Position numbers and translations under genes: made by a program
DNA from: Nicotiana tabacum
Lineage: Eukaryota; Streptophyta; Magnoliopsida; Solanales; Solanaceae
DNA length: 64,000 nucleotides
NCBI RefSeq assembly: GCF_000715075.1
Contig: NC_134085.1
Coordinates: 157,074,178 to 157,138,177 of the forward strand
Direction: 5' to 3'
Part shown: in pieces, positions 11,373 through 22,423 of the stretch
How positions within the stretch are numbered: the stretch's first letter is position 1
Layout: each line of letters begins with the position of its first letter
Notes under the pieces: model-generated
Told to the model about the DNA's origin: nothing
The model's input: the letters and a program-made list of their open reading frames with translations, nothing else
Databases searched by the model: none

Positions 11373-11880
11373 AGATTCAGAGAGTGGGTAGTCTGAACCC
11401 CACCTCTATGCGGACCCACAACAGGGGCCTTCCTCAAGGGAGGAGTTCATACCCGGAGAAAGAAAGCAGACTACTAAATCTACTATTTAAACATATTGTT
11501 TGCACTAGTCTCATAGCCATCTCTTTTAACATAACCTTTCGGCGTCTTCCTTTATGCTTCCCTCAAATCAGTACCCCCTCGGTCGTCCTTTTATTCAATA
11601 TCCGTCATGCTAAGAATAGGGGGTTTAGGAAGAATACGGGCTTTGTTTCGGGGTTTACAGGTGTCGAACTCTTTTATCTTCGCCAAGATGCTTTCTCAGC
11701 GATCTTTTCTCATCCTGAAGTTGATCTCCTATCCTGCAGTAGCCTCTTTGCGGTCGCACTTTATTTTATGCGGTCCGCAGTCTGCAACTTTTAACTGTCT
11801 GCATTATTTTTTTCTGCAATTCTGAGTTTCATTAGTTCTACTAATACTAACAAAGCAAAACTAAATGTTGATTGTAGACA

Positions 11881-13795
11881 ATGGTGAAATCACGAGGCAA
11901 AAGTGGTAAACGATCAGGAAGAGGAGAGTCCTCCCGGGGTAGGGGACAAGGAATGATAAAATTGACCCCACAAGTCCGACAAAACATAAAGAACACAAGG
12001 AGGATCATAAGAGCTGCAGACAGAGCTATTGACCAGTCGGTGAGTGAGTATGAGCTTTCGCGGGAGGCGTCTTCAGGCTCCGTGCCAGAGTATGTTCCTG
12101 ATCGGCCGAAGAGGAACAGGTTGAGGGATACACCTCCAGGCTCTCCCACTACCCAAGCATCAGTGTGGATATCTTCTGAGTAGTCTAAGGGCTCAGCTGC
12201 CGGCAGTGGAAATGAATATTTCACCTCTCCTACAACTTCATTATCCGGAGACGGTCCAGTAGCAGAAGAAAGGGAAGAAGTAGAAGGGGGTGAGCCTCAA
12301 GTAGGTGGGGTAGAGAGGACTAGTAATCCGGAGGCATGGCAGGACCGGTTTGTAAGTGAGGTTGCCTATCACAAGTTTCGAGAGTGGTGGCCTTAGAGGA
12401 AATTGATACCTAAGCATAAATTTATCACCCGGGACCTTTTGCCTCACAACCCCAATGTGTTGAGGCAGTTCAGAGAGAGAGCTAGATGGGACTACTTCAT
12501 AGGTCATGTGGAGGAATCCAATAAGCATTTAATGAAGAAGTTCTACACAAATGTGGCCCATATCAAAAGGGCACCACAATCACCAAAGTACGGAACTTGA
12601 AGGTGAAATTCAATGGCAAAGACCATAAATGATTACGTGGGTTCTTGGAGGAGGATGAGTCCTTGTACTTGCAGAAGATGGAATTGGGTGAGGAAGATCG
12701 TCCTTGGTTGGCGGAGTACTTGGCAATCCCAGGTACCACCCCAGATTGGTTGACTTGGCAATCTCAGGTACCTGGGATAGGCTCCCTATTCACTGAGCGA
12801 TTTTGGTAGAATCTATCATGGCGGGGTACCTGATTAATGTCGGGAATGTGATGTTCCGGGTTATTACACGGGTAGTGAACGAAGGTGACAGATCGTATCA
12901 CTTCCCCAACTTCCTGACCATGTACTTGGAGGACTTAGAAGTGGAAAAACAGAAGTTTGATATGAAAGTGAAGGCGAAAGCACCTTTCTTATAGTATAGC
13001 CTGCAGGATGATGACAACCCTAAGGTCAAGCACTTCAAGGGCAAAACCACTACTTTGACTGGCCAGTCTGAAGAGCCAGTAGTGATAGTGGCTCCTACTC
13101 AGCCTCATTCCACCTCAGCAGACATGGCCCCAGGTCCTTCCACTTCTACAGTTACAAAGATACCTTCCTCCACTGCATACCCATTGACTCCCCACTGCCT
13201 GAGCCAGGCCCTCGCCAGCATCAACAATTGGAGGCAGACAACTACTTCTAAGTTGTTCGTACAATCTACCACGGTGGCAGCTTAGTCATCACCTCTTCCT
13301 CCACATGTCCCACAGTCCATTGAGGACACTCTCAAGGAACTTCTGGACAACCAGAAGAATATCTTAGAGAACCAGAAAATGCTTATGAACGATGTTGATT
13401 CATATGGAAAGGAACTCAAGGAACTTTCTAGGGAGGCGAAGAAAATGAGGAAGATTCGGGATTCAAAAGAGTCGGTAAAGGAGCTACGGGTCGAGGTTGA
13501 GAGGTTGAAGGCCGGTCACCTTCCTTTAGATTTGCTATTGCATAACACAGCACCAGCATCCTAGCCCCAGCCAGAGCAGGAGTCCGAGAGGCCACCAAAG
13601 AGGAAGAGGGTGATTCACCGGTCCGATGATGCAGTTATACAGTTGGAGGACCTGCAGGGAGATTCCTCTAGCCAAGATTCATCCCAGGACTTAGTCCAGG
13701 CCCAGGTCCCAGTAGAGCCATAGATCACAGGGATCCAGTCACAGGTTCCCGAGCAAAAAGAGGACCCAGGGACCCAGACTTAGGATCCCATGTAA
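11881..13795 (+). pseudogene. Athila extra ORF in env position, function unknown
   Basis: A broken ORF sits where some Athila elements carry an env-like gene. It starts MVKSRGKSGKRSGRGESSRG, a very basic Arg/Gly/Ser head. Residues around 12415-12560 (HNPNVLRQFRERARWDYFIG) and on to KVKFNG at 12620 resemble the 'putative plant transposon protein' domain that occurs downstream of pol in such elements. A Ser/Thr/Pro-rich part follows (13055-13285). Next come a charged, probably coiled-coil segment at 13379-13520 (KELKELSREAKKMRKIRDSK) and a KRKR-like basic patch near 13600. Stops lie at 12181 and 12394, with a frame change near 12570. I see no signal peptide or membrane segment, so a true envelope role is unlikely from this copy. 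The basic head and coiled coil suggest nucleic-acid binding or self-association, which is inference. Confidence 0.65.
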
Positions 13796-15643
13796 ACGGA
13801 GGACCCATAGGGAGTTTCTTTTTCCTCTCTCCTCTATTTTTGTGCTTATTTTGGTTAGTTGGCATTGAGGACTATGCTAGCTTTCATTTCAGGGGGTAGC
13901 CCTATTTGGATGTTTGGATGACTGTACATATGACAATATTTTATGCTTTCTTTCCTTTTTATCTTTGGTATGTATATAATTTTAGCATTTCATTGCACTT
14001 TTCGTACTTTTTACTTTGGGTCTGTATATAAAAGTTACGTTCTTATGTATATATTCATTCCCCCTATTGTATATTCGATTAAATCCCCTCTTGTACATAT
14101 TCATTTTACTTTCTGCATTTTTTCTTTCTTAGCTTCCTATTTTATGTTCATAGCTTCTTGTTTTGAGTTTTTGCAATAAGCCTTTGGTTTTCTTAATGTC
14201 ACGGTTCTTTCCAAAGGTGGAATTTGTGTGAACCAGGTGGCTCTTCCCGATGATGAATAGCATGACAACCTTCTTAAGGGTTTGAGTCTGTTTTCTTTTT
14301 GCTTTTTAGTAGTTAGTTGGTAAGGGTGCCTCAAGCAAAGCTTCACTTGGGCCTAATACATTTGCTTTTGATCCTATGGTCAAGAACAAATCGTTGTGTA
14401 TAGGGTGGTGAAAGTTGTGACCTTGAGACTTTTGTGTTGGACGATAATCATCAAGTGGTTTTTTGGGACCATTGTGTGCTCAAACCTTATCTAATGTTGT
14501 TGTGGGCCCCCGACTATGTGTCTTTAGCAATCCCATAGCTTGTGTGGTGAGAATTTGAATTGCAAGTCCAAGTCCCAAGCCATTGATCTAGAACTTGCCC
14601 TGAATGTTTGTCTAGGCAAAATCTTGAGTGTAATTTGACTTGAGACGTGATTATAGGCTCTCCTTGATCCGAGTGATATCTTGAACACTTCCATAGCCTA
14701 CCAATGATAAAATCCCTAGTAAGCCCTTTTGGCCTTAGACCTTTTTCTTTTAAGAACCACGGTACAAGCCTTTACCCATTCTAAAGATACCCTCTCTTGG
14801 CACCCGATATTTCCTTAGCACATGGCAAAAGTATAAGTTTGGGGGGAAAGACGAGGATTGCTACAAAGTGATAAAAGGTACAAAATGAAGAAAAGGAAAG
14901 GCAATGAAAAAGAAAGAAAATCAAAAAGATAAAAAGAATGTTCGATGTAAAAAAAAGAATGAAGGGATTCAATAAAAGCAAAGAATGAAAGGTGTGGAAA
15001 ATTGAGAAAGGAGAAAAGATTTGAAATGAACAAGAAAGAGTGACATTGTGTTTCTCTAAACCCTTAGAAAGAAGTGAAATGACTTAAAAAGTCAAGTAAA
15101 TGTGTGCCAAAATAAAGAAAAAGAAGTGCTAAAGGGAAGATGGAACCTACTTAGACCAAACAGTCCTACCCTAAGCCAAAAGCCTTCACTACGTCTCCAC
15201 AAAAGCCCTATATGATCTTGAGTTGAATGAAGCTTACATTAGTGGTGACTCACATAAGGGGCAAGCATATGGTACTTAGAGCCGGACTTATGATTTTTCC
15301 TTGAGAGAGATGAGTGTATTTCCATTAACCTCGTTCTGAGTGCTACTATTCTAAAGGTGAGGTTTGCTTAGGGAGAATCGAGGATGTGTGAGTTTGGGTT
15401 CAACAACGACCAAAGTAATAGAAAGAGTTTCTTTGATGTGTTGAGTCAACTCTTGATGATCTTGTGTCGTACTAAATCCATAGTGATTAAAAAAGTGAAT
15501 GTTGTTAATAATTCATTTGAATTGAGGGCAATTGTTAGTCTCAATTGATGCTAGATGAGGTCACATTAGGTCAGCTGAATTTTCATGGATTTACTCTTAA
15601 GGGGTGGGTCTTATTTTATTTGCTTGAGGACAAGCAAAAGCTT
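13796..15643 (+). other. Athila 3' untranslated region
   Basis: No coding sequence seen. It contains GGGGGTAGCCCTATTTGG near 13893, an AT-rich stretch, and a strongly purine-rich tract at 14833-15130 that starts with an extra polypurine-like AGTTTGGGGGGAAAG. Confidence 0.7.
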
Positions 15644-15657
15644 AAGTTTGGGGGAGT
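15644..15657 (+). promoter_or_regulatory. Polypurine tract of Athila-like element
   Basis: AAGTTTGGGGGAGT directly abuts the TGATAAC start of the 3' LTR. It is the expected primer site for plus-strand cDNA synthesis. Confidence 0.85.
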
Positions 15658-16242
15658 TGATAACTAGGGATTATGATGCATTTTACACTTCTTCTTACTT
15701 AGGTTTTGATTAGAAATGTGTACAAAATAGTCCCAAAGGCTCACATGTTGTACTTGATTGCAGGGTTTGGTCAACAAGGTGACAATTCGTCAAAACCAGC
15801 TCAAAAAGGAGTGAAATATGCACAAGTACCAAGAACGAGTCCAAACTCAGTATAATTGGACCATTGCGGCCGCACTCCATTCTGTGTGGTCCGCAAATAA
15901 AAGGTTCAGAGAGTGCTCATTTCAGGCAGCCAAGCAATGCAGCCTCAAAGCATTTCATGCAAACCGCATTGACTTCATTGCGGCCGCACTCGACTTTGTA
16001 CGGTCTGCAAAACCCAAGTTCAGAGAGTTTCCAAGCTGGAGGAATATTTCCAATGTGGTCGGCGGTCCATTTTGTACGGACCGCAACACAAGCCACCGGG
16101 TCGTGGTACATTTTGTGTCGCTCGCAGTGGTCAAGTTCAAAGAGTAGATTTTTCAGCCAAGAGCCTTAGTGCGGCCTCACTCGATTTTATGCTGTCCGCA
16201 CTAACCCCGCAGGGGTATTTTTGTCCAAAATTTTTGGCCTAG

Positions 16243-16250
16243 TATAAATA
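16243..16250 (+). promoter_or_regulatory. TATA box of Athila 3' LTR
   Basis: TATAAATA at the position equivalent to 3607-3614 of the 5' LTR. Confidence 0.6.
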
Positions 16251-16623
16251 ATTCCTTTTTCCATTTTTAGGTCATCAGTTACATTCTAGACAGCAGTTGC
16301 ACTCGTGAATAGTGTTCTTTTACCATTTTGAGTAATTTTACAATAGTTTCATCATTGAATCTTCAAGTGTTATCTAGTAATTAAATATTATGGGTTTTTC
16401 TTCATCTATCTCTTTGTTTTCTTCTATAATCATGAGTAGCTAGACCCATTAGTTAGGGTTATGGCTCAACCCTCGTGTGGGTAATTGATGGGTCTTGTGT
16501 TTTAAGGCTTGAATGTTTATGGGTGTTTGATATTTGGACTAATTTATGGTTTAAATGTTGAATTAGTGGTTGCAAACACTAGTTTATGCCTAGTTGACTA
16601 TGGCTCTTCTTGAGGAAGAGAGC

Positions 16624-16628
16624 CTAAG
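16624..16628. repeat. Target-site duplication CTAAG, left
   Basis: CTAAG recurs at 22424-22428. Removing the interval restores the LTR sequence seen at 3980-4000. Confidence 0.92.
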
Positions 16629-17131
16629 TGTCACGTCCTTAGTTATTAACTAAGTACACGTGCGACACTTGATAACTCCTTCACGATCTTGTACAACTTG
16701 CTCACGTTCTCGCTATGTCAAGTTAGTCTTACTACACTCAAGATCGCTAAGAGAATGGAAGCAAGAACACAAGAGAATTGTTAAAGGAAGCTTTGTATTA
16801 GAGAGAACTTGAATTGTTTGCTTGATGAATTACAAATGAATGGTCCCCTTTATATACTAGTCTCCTAGGGGCTAGTGTGTAAATATTAATTATTACATAA
16901 GTCCTTGATATTTACAAGATAAGGGCTTTTCCTAGAATTCTCTACAAGCCTAGAAGATTCCAAGGACTTTCCTAGCAAATCCATAAGGATCTAGGATCTT
17001 CCTAAGGAAATGTTCATACCTCTCTAGAATCTTCTCAGAAATGCTAGCCTTCTTCTTATGTAAACTTCCACATGGTACTAATATATACCAAATGGTGCCT
17101 ATGTGGCATGATGACATGGCGGATCATCATA
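16629..17131 (-). repeat. 3' LTR of nested chromovirus
   Basis: 503 bp, same length as its partner at 21921-22423. Its inner end is TATGATG on the coding strand, against TGTGATG in the partner, so the canonical TG has mutated to TA. Confidence 0.9.
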
Positions 17132-17147
17132 CTCTCCCCCACCCAAT
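17132..17147 (-). promoter_or_regulatory. Polypurine tract of nested chromovirus
   Basis: On the minus strand ATTGGGTGGGGGAGAG directly precedes the 3' LTR. Confidence 0.8.
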
Positions 17148-17170
17148 ATTGCGACGACCGCGGCGCAATA

Positions 17171-18577
17171 CTACTGCATAAACTCTCGGATCTTACCTTT
17201 GAATTGCCACAAGTCTTCATATCATTCCCACATGGCCTCCTCCGGTGATTTCCCTTTCCAAAGGACGAGGAACATAGCGATGGCTTTTTGCCCTTGTTTT
17301 CGCCTGGCCTGGTAATTTATGATAGCCTCAATCTCCCAATCATGCGAGGCGGTGATAGTCATTGGCAGCCGACTTGATTGGCCCCTACTCGGATCATCCT
17401 TATCTTCATGATATGGCTTTAGCATGCTGGCATAGAAGACAGGGTAGATCTTAAGATACGATGGCATGTCAAGCTTGTATGAGATCTTGCCTACCTTGGT
17501 GATGATCTTAAATGGCACCTCATACTTGCGAATCAGATTCTGATGCATGCCCCGTAGTGCCTTGAACTGTCTTGGGTTAAACTTCACCATGACCATGTCC
17601 CCAACTCTATAGTATATGGGACGCCGCTTACAGTCCACAAACTTCTTCATCTTCTTAGTTGCCTTATACAAGTAGGACTTAGCAGTGTCAAGTTGCTCAT
17701 CCCATCCTTTGGACATATGATAAGCCCCCAAACTCTTTCCCTCGAACGCGACTGGTAAGGAATATGGAGTTTGTGGTTGTTTGCCTGTGGCTAGCTCAAA
17801 TGGTGTCTGTCCCGTGGACTCACTCCGCTGCAAGTTATAAGAGAATTGGGCAATGTCTATGAGCCTTGCCCAATCTATCTGATGCGCGCTTACATAATGC
17901 CTCAAGTAGCATTCTAGTAAGGTATTGACTGGTTCCATTTGTCCATCCGTCTGTGGGTGGAAACAAGTAGAAAAGTGCAGCTCCGTACCAAGTATATCGA
18001 ACAGCTCTCTCTAAAAGTTTTCAGTAAAGTGGGGGTCTCGATCACAGATTATATGCCTTGGTAAGCCCCAATACTTCACCACGTTCTTAAAGAATAGCTT
18101 GGCGGTTTCATTGGCTGTGGAACCTAGTGAGGCGGGCATGAAGGTGGCATATTTGGAAAATCTATCCACGACCACCATAATAGTACCATAACTGTCGGAC
18201 CTTGGTAGGCAAGTGATAAAGTCCATAGTCACGCTCTTCCATGGACGCTCTACAACTGGTAGTGGCTCCAAAAGTCCTCTGGGCTATTGTTGCTCAACCT
18301 TGTCCTGCTGACATACAAGACAAGTCTGCACATAACATTCTATATCATCTCGCATGCATGGCCAATAGTAGACTGACTCAACCAAGGACCTCGTGCGATG
18401 TTGGGCTGGATGACCAGCCCATATTGTATCATGACTCTCCCTTATGATCCGCCGTCTAATGTCTCCAAACTTAGGCACGTAGACCCGCCAACCCGTGGTA
18501 AGCAATATGCCATCTTCTACCCAAAAACGTCTCGTCTTGCCCTGGTTGGCCAACTTGTTGTTTGGCTGCTGGATCAT
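17171..18577 (-). pseudogene. Integrase with chromodomain (nested chromovirus)
   Basis: One frame runs from 18577 down to the TAG at 17171. The zinc-binding part ends YVQTCLVCQQDKVEQQ (about 18290). The DDE core begins MDFITCLPRSDSYGTIMVVV (near 18235), with CDRDPHF near 18030 and an HPQTDGQ-like segment near 17950. The C-terminal chromodomain is at about 17171-17330, with DWEIEAIINYQARRK and LVLWKGKSPEEAMWE. In this clade the chromodomain guides integration to histone-marked chromatin. Internal stops occur at 18284, 18011 (TAG where Trp is expected) and 17222 (TGA), the last inside the chromodomain. Confidence 0.88.
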
Positions 18578-19391
18578 GTTGCATGTCTTCTTTTATAGAC
18601 TCCCGAATATCCCATATCACTGAAGTGATTGCAGCAAGCTCGGCTTTCCAGCTCAAGGCATCGGCTACAACGTTACCTTTGCCCAGCTTATACTCCAGCG
18701 CATAATCAAAGTCGGCCAAGAAATCCTGCCACCTAGCCTGCTTTGGTATGAGCTTATTCTGTGTCTGAAAGTAGCTAGTAGCCACATTATCAGTCTTGAC
18801 CATGAACCTCGACCAGAGCAGATAATGTCTCCATGTACGAAGGCAATGCACAATGGCAGTCATTTCCTTCTCTTGTACCGTGTAACACCGCTCCGTCTCA
18901 TTTAACTTGCGGCTCTCAAATGCTATGAGATGCTTATCCTGCATCAGGACATCCCCAATAGCAAAGTCTGAAGCATCTATGTGCACCTCAAAAGTCTTGT
19001 CAAAGTCAAGTAACGCCAAGACTGGCTCCTCTATTACTGCTGCCTTAAGGCCTTCAAACACCTTTTGACAATGCTCCGTCCAAACCCATGGCTTGTTCTT
19101 CTTTAGCAACTCAGTCAATGGTGTGGCCTTTGCTGAGTATCCACTGATGAACCGACGATAGTAGTTAACAAGGCCAAGGAAAGATCTCAACTCAGTTACC
19201 TTTATGGGTGCCTCACACTCCTGGATAGCACGTACCTTAGCCTCGTCCATGCGTAGCTTGCCATTGCTAATGACATGGCCAAAAAAGTGCACCTTTGATT
19301 GTGCAAACTCGCACTTCTCTCTCTTGATGTATAGGTCATTCTCCCGCAAGACTTGGAAAACCTTCCTTAAGTGCTCCATGTGTTCCTCCAA
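18471..19391 (-). pseudogene. RT thumb and RNase H (nested chromovirus)
   Basis: An open stretch of 306 codons. It covers the end of the RT ([18 protein letters not shown] and [13 protein letters not shown]) and the RNase H ([51 protein letters not shown]). The RNase H catalytic D-E-D-D positions look present. It would degrade the RNA strand of the RNA:DNA hybrid during reverse transcription. It is separated from the RT fingers/palm ORF by a frameshift at the polymerase active site. Confidence 0.88.
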
Positions 19392-20001
19392 GGTGTTGTT
19401 GTAGATGACTATGTCATCTAGGTAGACTCACGAACTGATCAAGGTAGGGATGAAAAATTTTGTTCATAAGGGTGCAAAATGTGGCCGGTGCATTAGTTAA
19501 GCCGAAGGGCATCACCAACCACTCAAAGTCTCCATATCTCATCACACATGTTGTCTTTGGCTCATCCCCTTCCGCAATGCAAACCTGGTAGTAGCCCTTT
19601 CGAAGATTCACCTTGGTAAAGTACTTGGCTTGCCCAAGTCTATCAAACAAGTCATCAATGAGCGGGATCGGGTACTTATTCTTCACAGTGAACTTATTAA
19701 GTGCTCGGTAGTCTATGCACAAATGCAACGATCCATCCTTCTTCTTCTGGAACAATACTGGTACGCCAAAAGGTGACTTTGATGGACGAATGTGATCAGC
19801 ATCTAGCAACTCCTTCAATTGTTTTCTGAGCTCCTCTAGCTCGGGAGGTGCCATACGATATGGGGCAAATGCGGGTGGCTTAGCCCCTGGCTCCAACTCA
19901 ATCTTGTGATCCACCTCTCGCCTGGGCAGCAAGTGCTTAGGCAACTCATCAGGAATGGCATCTTTGTTTTCCTTAAGCAACTTCTCTATGCAAGGCGGCA
20001 T
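19392..20001 (-). pseudogene. Reverse transcriptase fingers/palm (nested chromovirus)
   Basis: RT blocks are clear: [56 protein letters not shown] and [15 protein letters not shown]. The catalytic YLDDIVIY can be read at about 19405-19430, but only in a different frame from the upstream part. A small deletion just before it ends the upstream ORF as QFVSLPR. The enzyme is therefore split exactly at its active site. Confidence 0.88.
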
Positions 20002-20027
20002 TGTCTCTTAAAAAATTTTATCTTCCT

Positions 20028-20480
20028 CTAGACTTGCAATGGTTGCACGAATGTCGGCTCCCCCTTCTTGATCCCCTTGACAACCTGCATAGCTAAGAGT
20101 TGTGCTTGGATCTGTCCATGTGGCATAGTCACTGTAGGTACCATGGAAGCTCCTTCTCGCTCCATAACCAAGAGACGTTGGAGGTAGGGGTCAATTAAAG
20201 TATGACAATGTCTAAAGAACTCTTTCCCCAGTATGATGTCAAAGATATCCATAGCGGTTATGGTAAAGTTTGTCATCCCTTTCCAAGTTCCCAATTTGAC
20301 ACCAACTCCATTAGTTACCCCACGAGCATTCTGTATCTCGGCATTCACAGTCTTGATGCGAGAATTGGTTGGAGCAAGCTTCAATTCTAGTCTATTTGCG
20401 GCAGCCTCAGTCACAAAATTATGAGTTGCTCCAGTATCCACCATTGCACGAGTGGGCTTGTTGTTGATGGTGAGATCCAC
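20028..20480 (-). pseudogene. Aspartic protease (nested chromovirus)
   Basis: 150 codons with the catalytic AMVDTGATHNFVTE and the downstream FTITAMDIFDIILGKEFF, the usual order of a retroviral-type protease that acts as a dimer. It is in a different frame from both gag and RT, so at least two frameshifts separate the parts. Confidence 0.87.
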
Positions 20481-20542
20481 GTACTAATTGCCATTCTCAG
20501 TAGGTTGGATATCTTGCTTCGTGATAGTACCACATAATCCAA

Positions 20543-21886
20543 TCATACCCAACTATGCGGTTCCCGGACTCTCTCTCCTTGTGGATGCTCCTTCCGCTCA
20601 CGTACCATGGCACTAAGGCTCTTGTGGTCAGGACAATTCCTGAAGCCATGTGGCCCTCCGCATATATAGCATCCCTTCTTCTCGACCTGCGCCTCCTTCT
20701 CGGCGTAGCCCTGACGACCACTCGACTTTTTGAAATCTTGAGTCTTGGAGTATTGTTTTTGTATCTCCTTGACTTTGCCACGGTCTCCCCCACCTTTGGC
20801 CTTGTTAACCTTTGACTCCTTAACATTGCCTTTGTCGTGTTTGTCATGCCTGAAATCCATCAATGATTCGGCCTCCACTATGGCTAGGTCTATATCAGTG
20901 ACTTGTCGGCGTTGTAACTCCTGCTTAGCCCAATTTTGCAACTCGTCTATGAAGTGGAACAACAAGTCATCATTGGTCAGGTTGGGGATTTGAAGCATAA
21001 GGGTAGTGAACTCCTTGACATAGTTACGTATGCTCCATGTTTGCTTCAATTCCCTAAGCTTGCGCCTTGCCTCGTACAAGACATTGTTTGGAAAGAACTG
21101 TCGCTTGAACTCTGCTTTGAACTGATCCCATGTGCTAATAGTACATAGACCTTTATCTACATCAGCCATCTTCCTTCTCCACCATAGTATGGCAGTTACT
21201 GAGAGGTACAATACCGCAGTGTTGATCTTGGCCTCGTCGTCCCTCACTTTGTCATGCCTGAAGTAGTTCGCCAAGTGCCAAAGGAAGTTTTCCACTTCTT
21301 GTGCATCATGAATACCTTTGAACACCAGGGGTTTGGGAGCCTCGATCTTGGCCTCCCTCGTCACCACAACATTGTTGGCTACCTCGGTCAAGCCAGCATT
21401 GACATGCTCCTCGAGTGACTCTATCTTTGCCTTCATAGCATCGATAGTACTCAAAGCCTCCATGAGTCTGCCCTCTAAGGCAGTGATGGTTTGCCTTAGT
21501 TCCATCTCAGTCTATATACGTCCCTCCAAGTCATTTTGGATACTCTTAATATCTTCAAGAGTGTGCACCTCAAGAACGTTAAGGGTGCCTTCCACCTTCC
21601 CCAAGCGTTGGCAAAAGATATCCATGGCGTCCATCCCCACGTTCATCTTCATCACCCCCTCTTTACTGAGCGAGACATCCTTTGGAAGGACCTCCACTTC
21701 ATCCTCGCTCACCTCAGTGGCAGATAGTTCTTGGGATGTAAGCCCTTCGTTTGACACAACCTCAGGTGGCACCTCCTGGCTCTTGTTGGTGGCATTCCTC
21801 TTTTTTCTACGGCCGCTCTTGCCAGCAGCATATTGGATGACATTGGCTTGGGTGTTGGCAGCGTTAATTTCTCCATTGTTCACCAT
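20543..21886 (-). pseudogene. gag (nested chromovirus)
   Basis: The ATG at 21886 opens MVNNGEINAANTQANVIQYA. A single frame continues to the stop at 20543 apart from one TAG at 21512-21514. Features in order are a lysine-rich segment, a predicted coiled coil (ITALEGRLMEALSTIDAMKA), the capsid domain (VENFLWHLANYF, LWWRRKMADV, QFKAEFKRQFFPNN, RNYVKEFTTLMLQIPNL), a basic linker and a zinc knuckle CYICGGPHGFRNC near the C-terminus. This spacing of the knuckle, with three residues before the His, is seen in the Galadriel/Reina group. Confidence 0.88.
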
Positions 21887-21900
21887 TCCCTTAGTTGAAA

Positions 21901-21917
21901 CCTAAGTTGTGATACCA
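21901..21917 (-). promoter_or_regulatory. Primer binding site, tRNA-iMet type, diverged
   Basis: On the minus strand TGGTATCACAACTTAGG starts three bases inside the 5' LTR. The first eight bases match the initiator-Met tRNA 3' complement and the rest has drifted. Confidence 0.7.
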
Positions 21918-21920
21918 CGT

Positions 21921-22423
21921 TGTCTCATCCTTAGTTGTTAACTAAGTACACGTGCAACACTTGATAACTCGCTCACGATCTTGCACAACTTGCTCACGTT
22001 CTTGCTATATCAAGTCAGCCTTACTACACTCAAGATCGCTAAGAGAATAGAAGAAAGAACATAAGAGAATTGTTAAAGGATGCTTTGTATTAGAGAGAAC
22101 TTGAATTGTTTTCTTGATGAATTACAAATGAATGGCCCCCTTTATATACTAGTCTCCTAGGGGCTAGTATGTAAATATTAATTATTACACAAGTCTTTGA
22201 TATATACAAGATAAGAGCTTTTTCTAGAATTTTCTACAAGCCTAGAAGATTCCAAGGACTTTCCTAGCAAATCCATAAGGATCTAGGTTCGTCCTAAGGA
22301 AATGCCCATACCTCTCTAGAATCTTCTCACAAATGCTAGCTTTCTTCTTATGTAAGCTTCCACATGGCATTAATATATGTCAAATGGCGCCTATGTGGCA
22401 TGATGACATGGTGGGTCATCACA
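21921..22423 (-). repeat. 5' LTR of nested chromovirus
   Basis: 503 bp, ending ...CATCACA at the TSD. On the coding strand it starts TGTGATGACCC and ends GAGACA. Confidence 0.9.

Larger units (their letters stand above)
10312..11880 (+). other. Pol to extra-ORF spacer with GC-rich repeats
   Basis: No coding sequence that I trust. The first 60 bases (TAAATCAGGCGCTTCTTGGG and neighbours) look like a conserved post-pol segment. Two clusters of GCGG/CCGC motifs follow at 10500-10770 and 11180-11370, each mixed with ATTTTGTGCGG. Between them lies a TATAAATA at 10800. An ORF at 11384-11794 has no recognisable family and biased composition, so I do not call it. Confidence 0.6.
15658..16628 (+). repeat. 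3' LTR of Athila-like element, part 1
   Basis: It matches 3022-3988 of the 5' LTR, including the GCGG/CCGC cluster (15860-16200) and a TATA box at 16243-16250. It is split at 16628 by the nested chromovirus and resumes at 22429. Confidence 0.92.
16629..22423 (-). mobile_element. Galadriel/Reina-like chromovirus nested in Athila 3' LTR
   Basis: A 5795-bp complete element in minus orientation with TSD CTAAG and two 503-bp LTRs (16629-17131 and 21921-22423). An initiator-Met-type PBS lies beside the right LTR and a polypurine tract beside the left one. Gene order from the right is gag, protease, RT, RNase H, integrase, chromodomain. Short LTRs, small size, a CCHC gag of the form CYICGGPHGFRNC and a C-terminal chromodomain point to the Galadriel or Reina clade of chromoviruses. 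The LTRs differ at about 17 sites in their first 230 bp by eye. Several frameshifts and stops make it non-autonomous today. Confidence 0.9.

Noticed and set aside
11384..11794. 136-codon ORF between the GC clusters of the Athila element
   Set aside because: No recognisable family, Phe/Leu/Ser-rich, starts in a repeat unit. Not supported as a gene.
11881..13795. Functional envelope gene in the Athila element
   Set aside because: No signal peptide, transmembrane segment or glycoprotein-like features visible. Kept as an ORF of unknown function.
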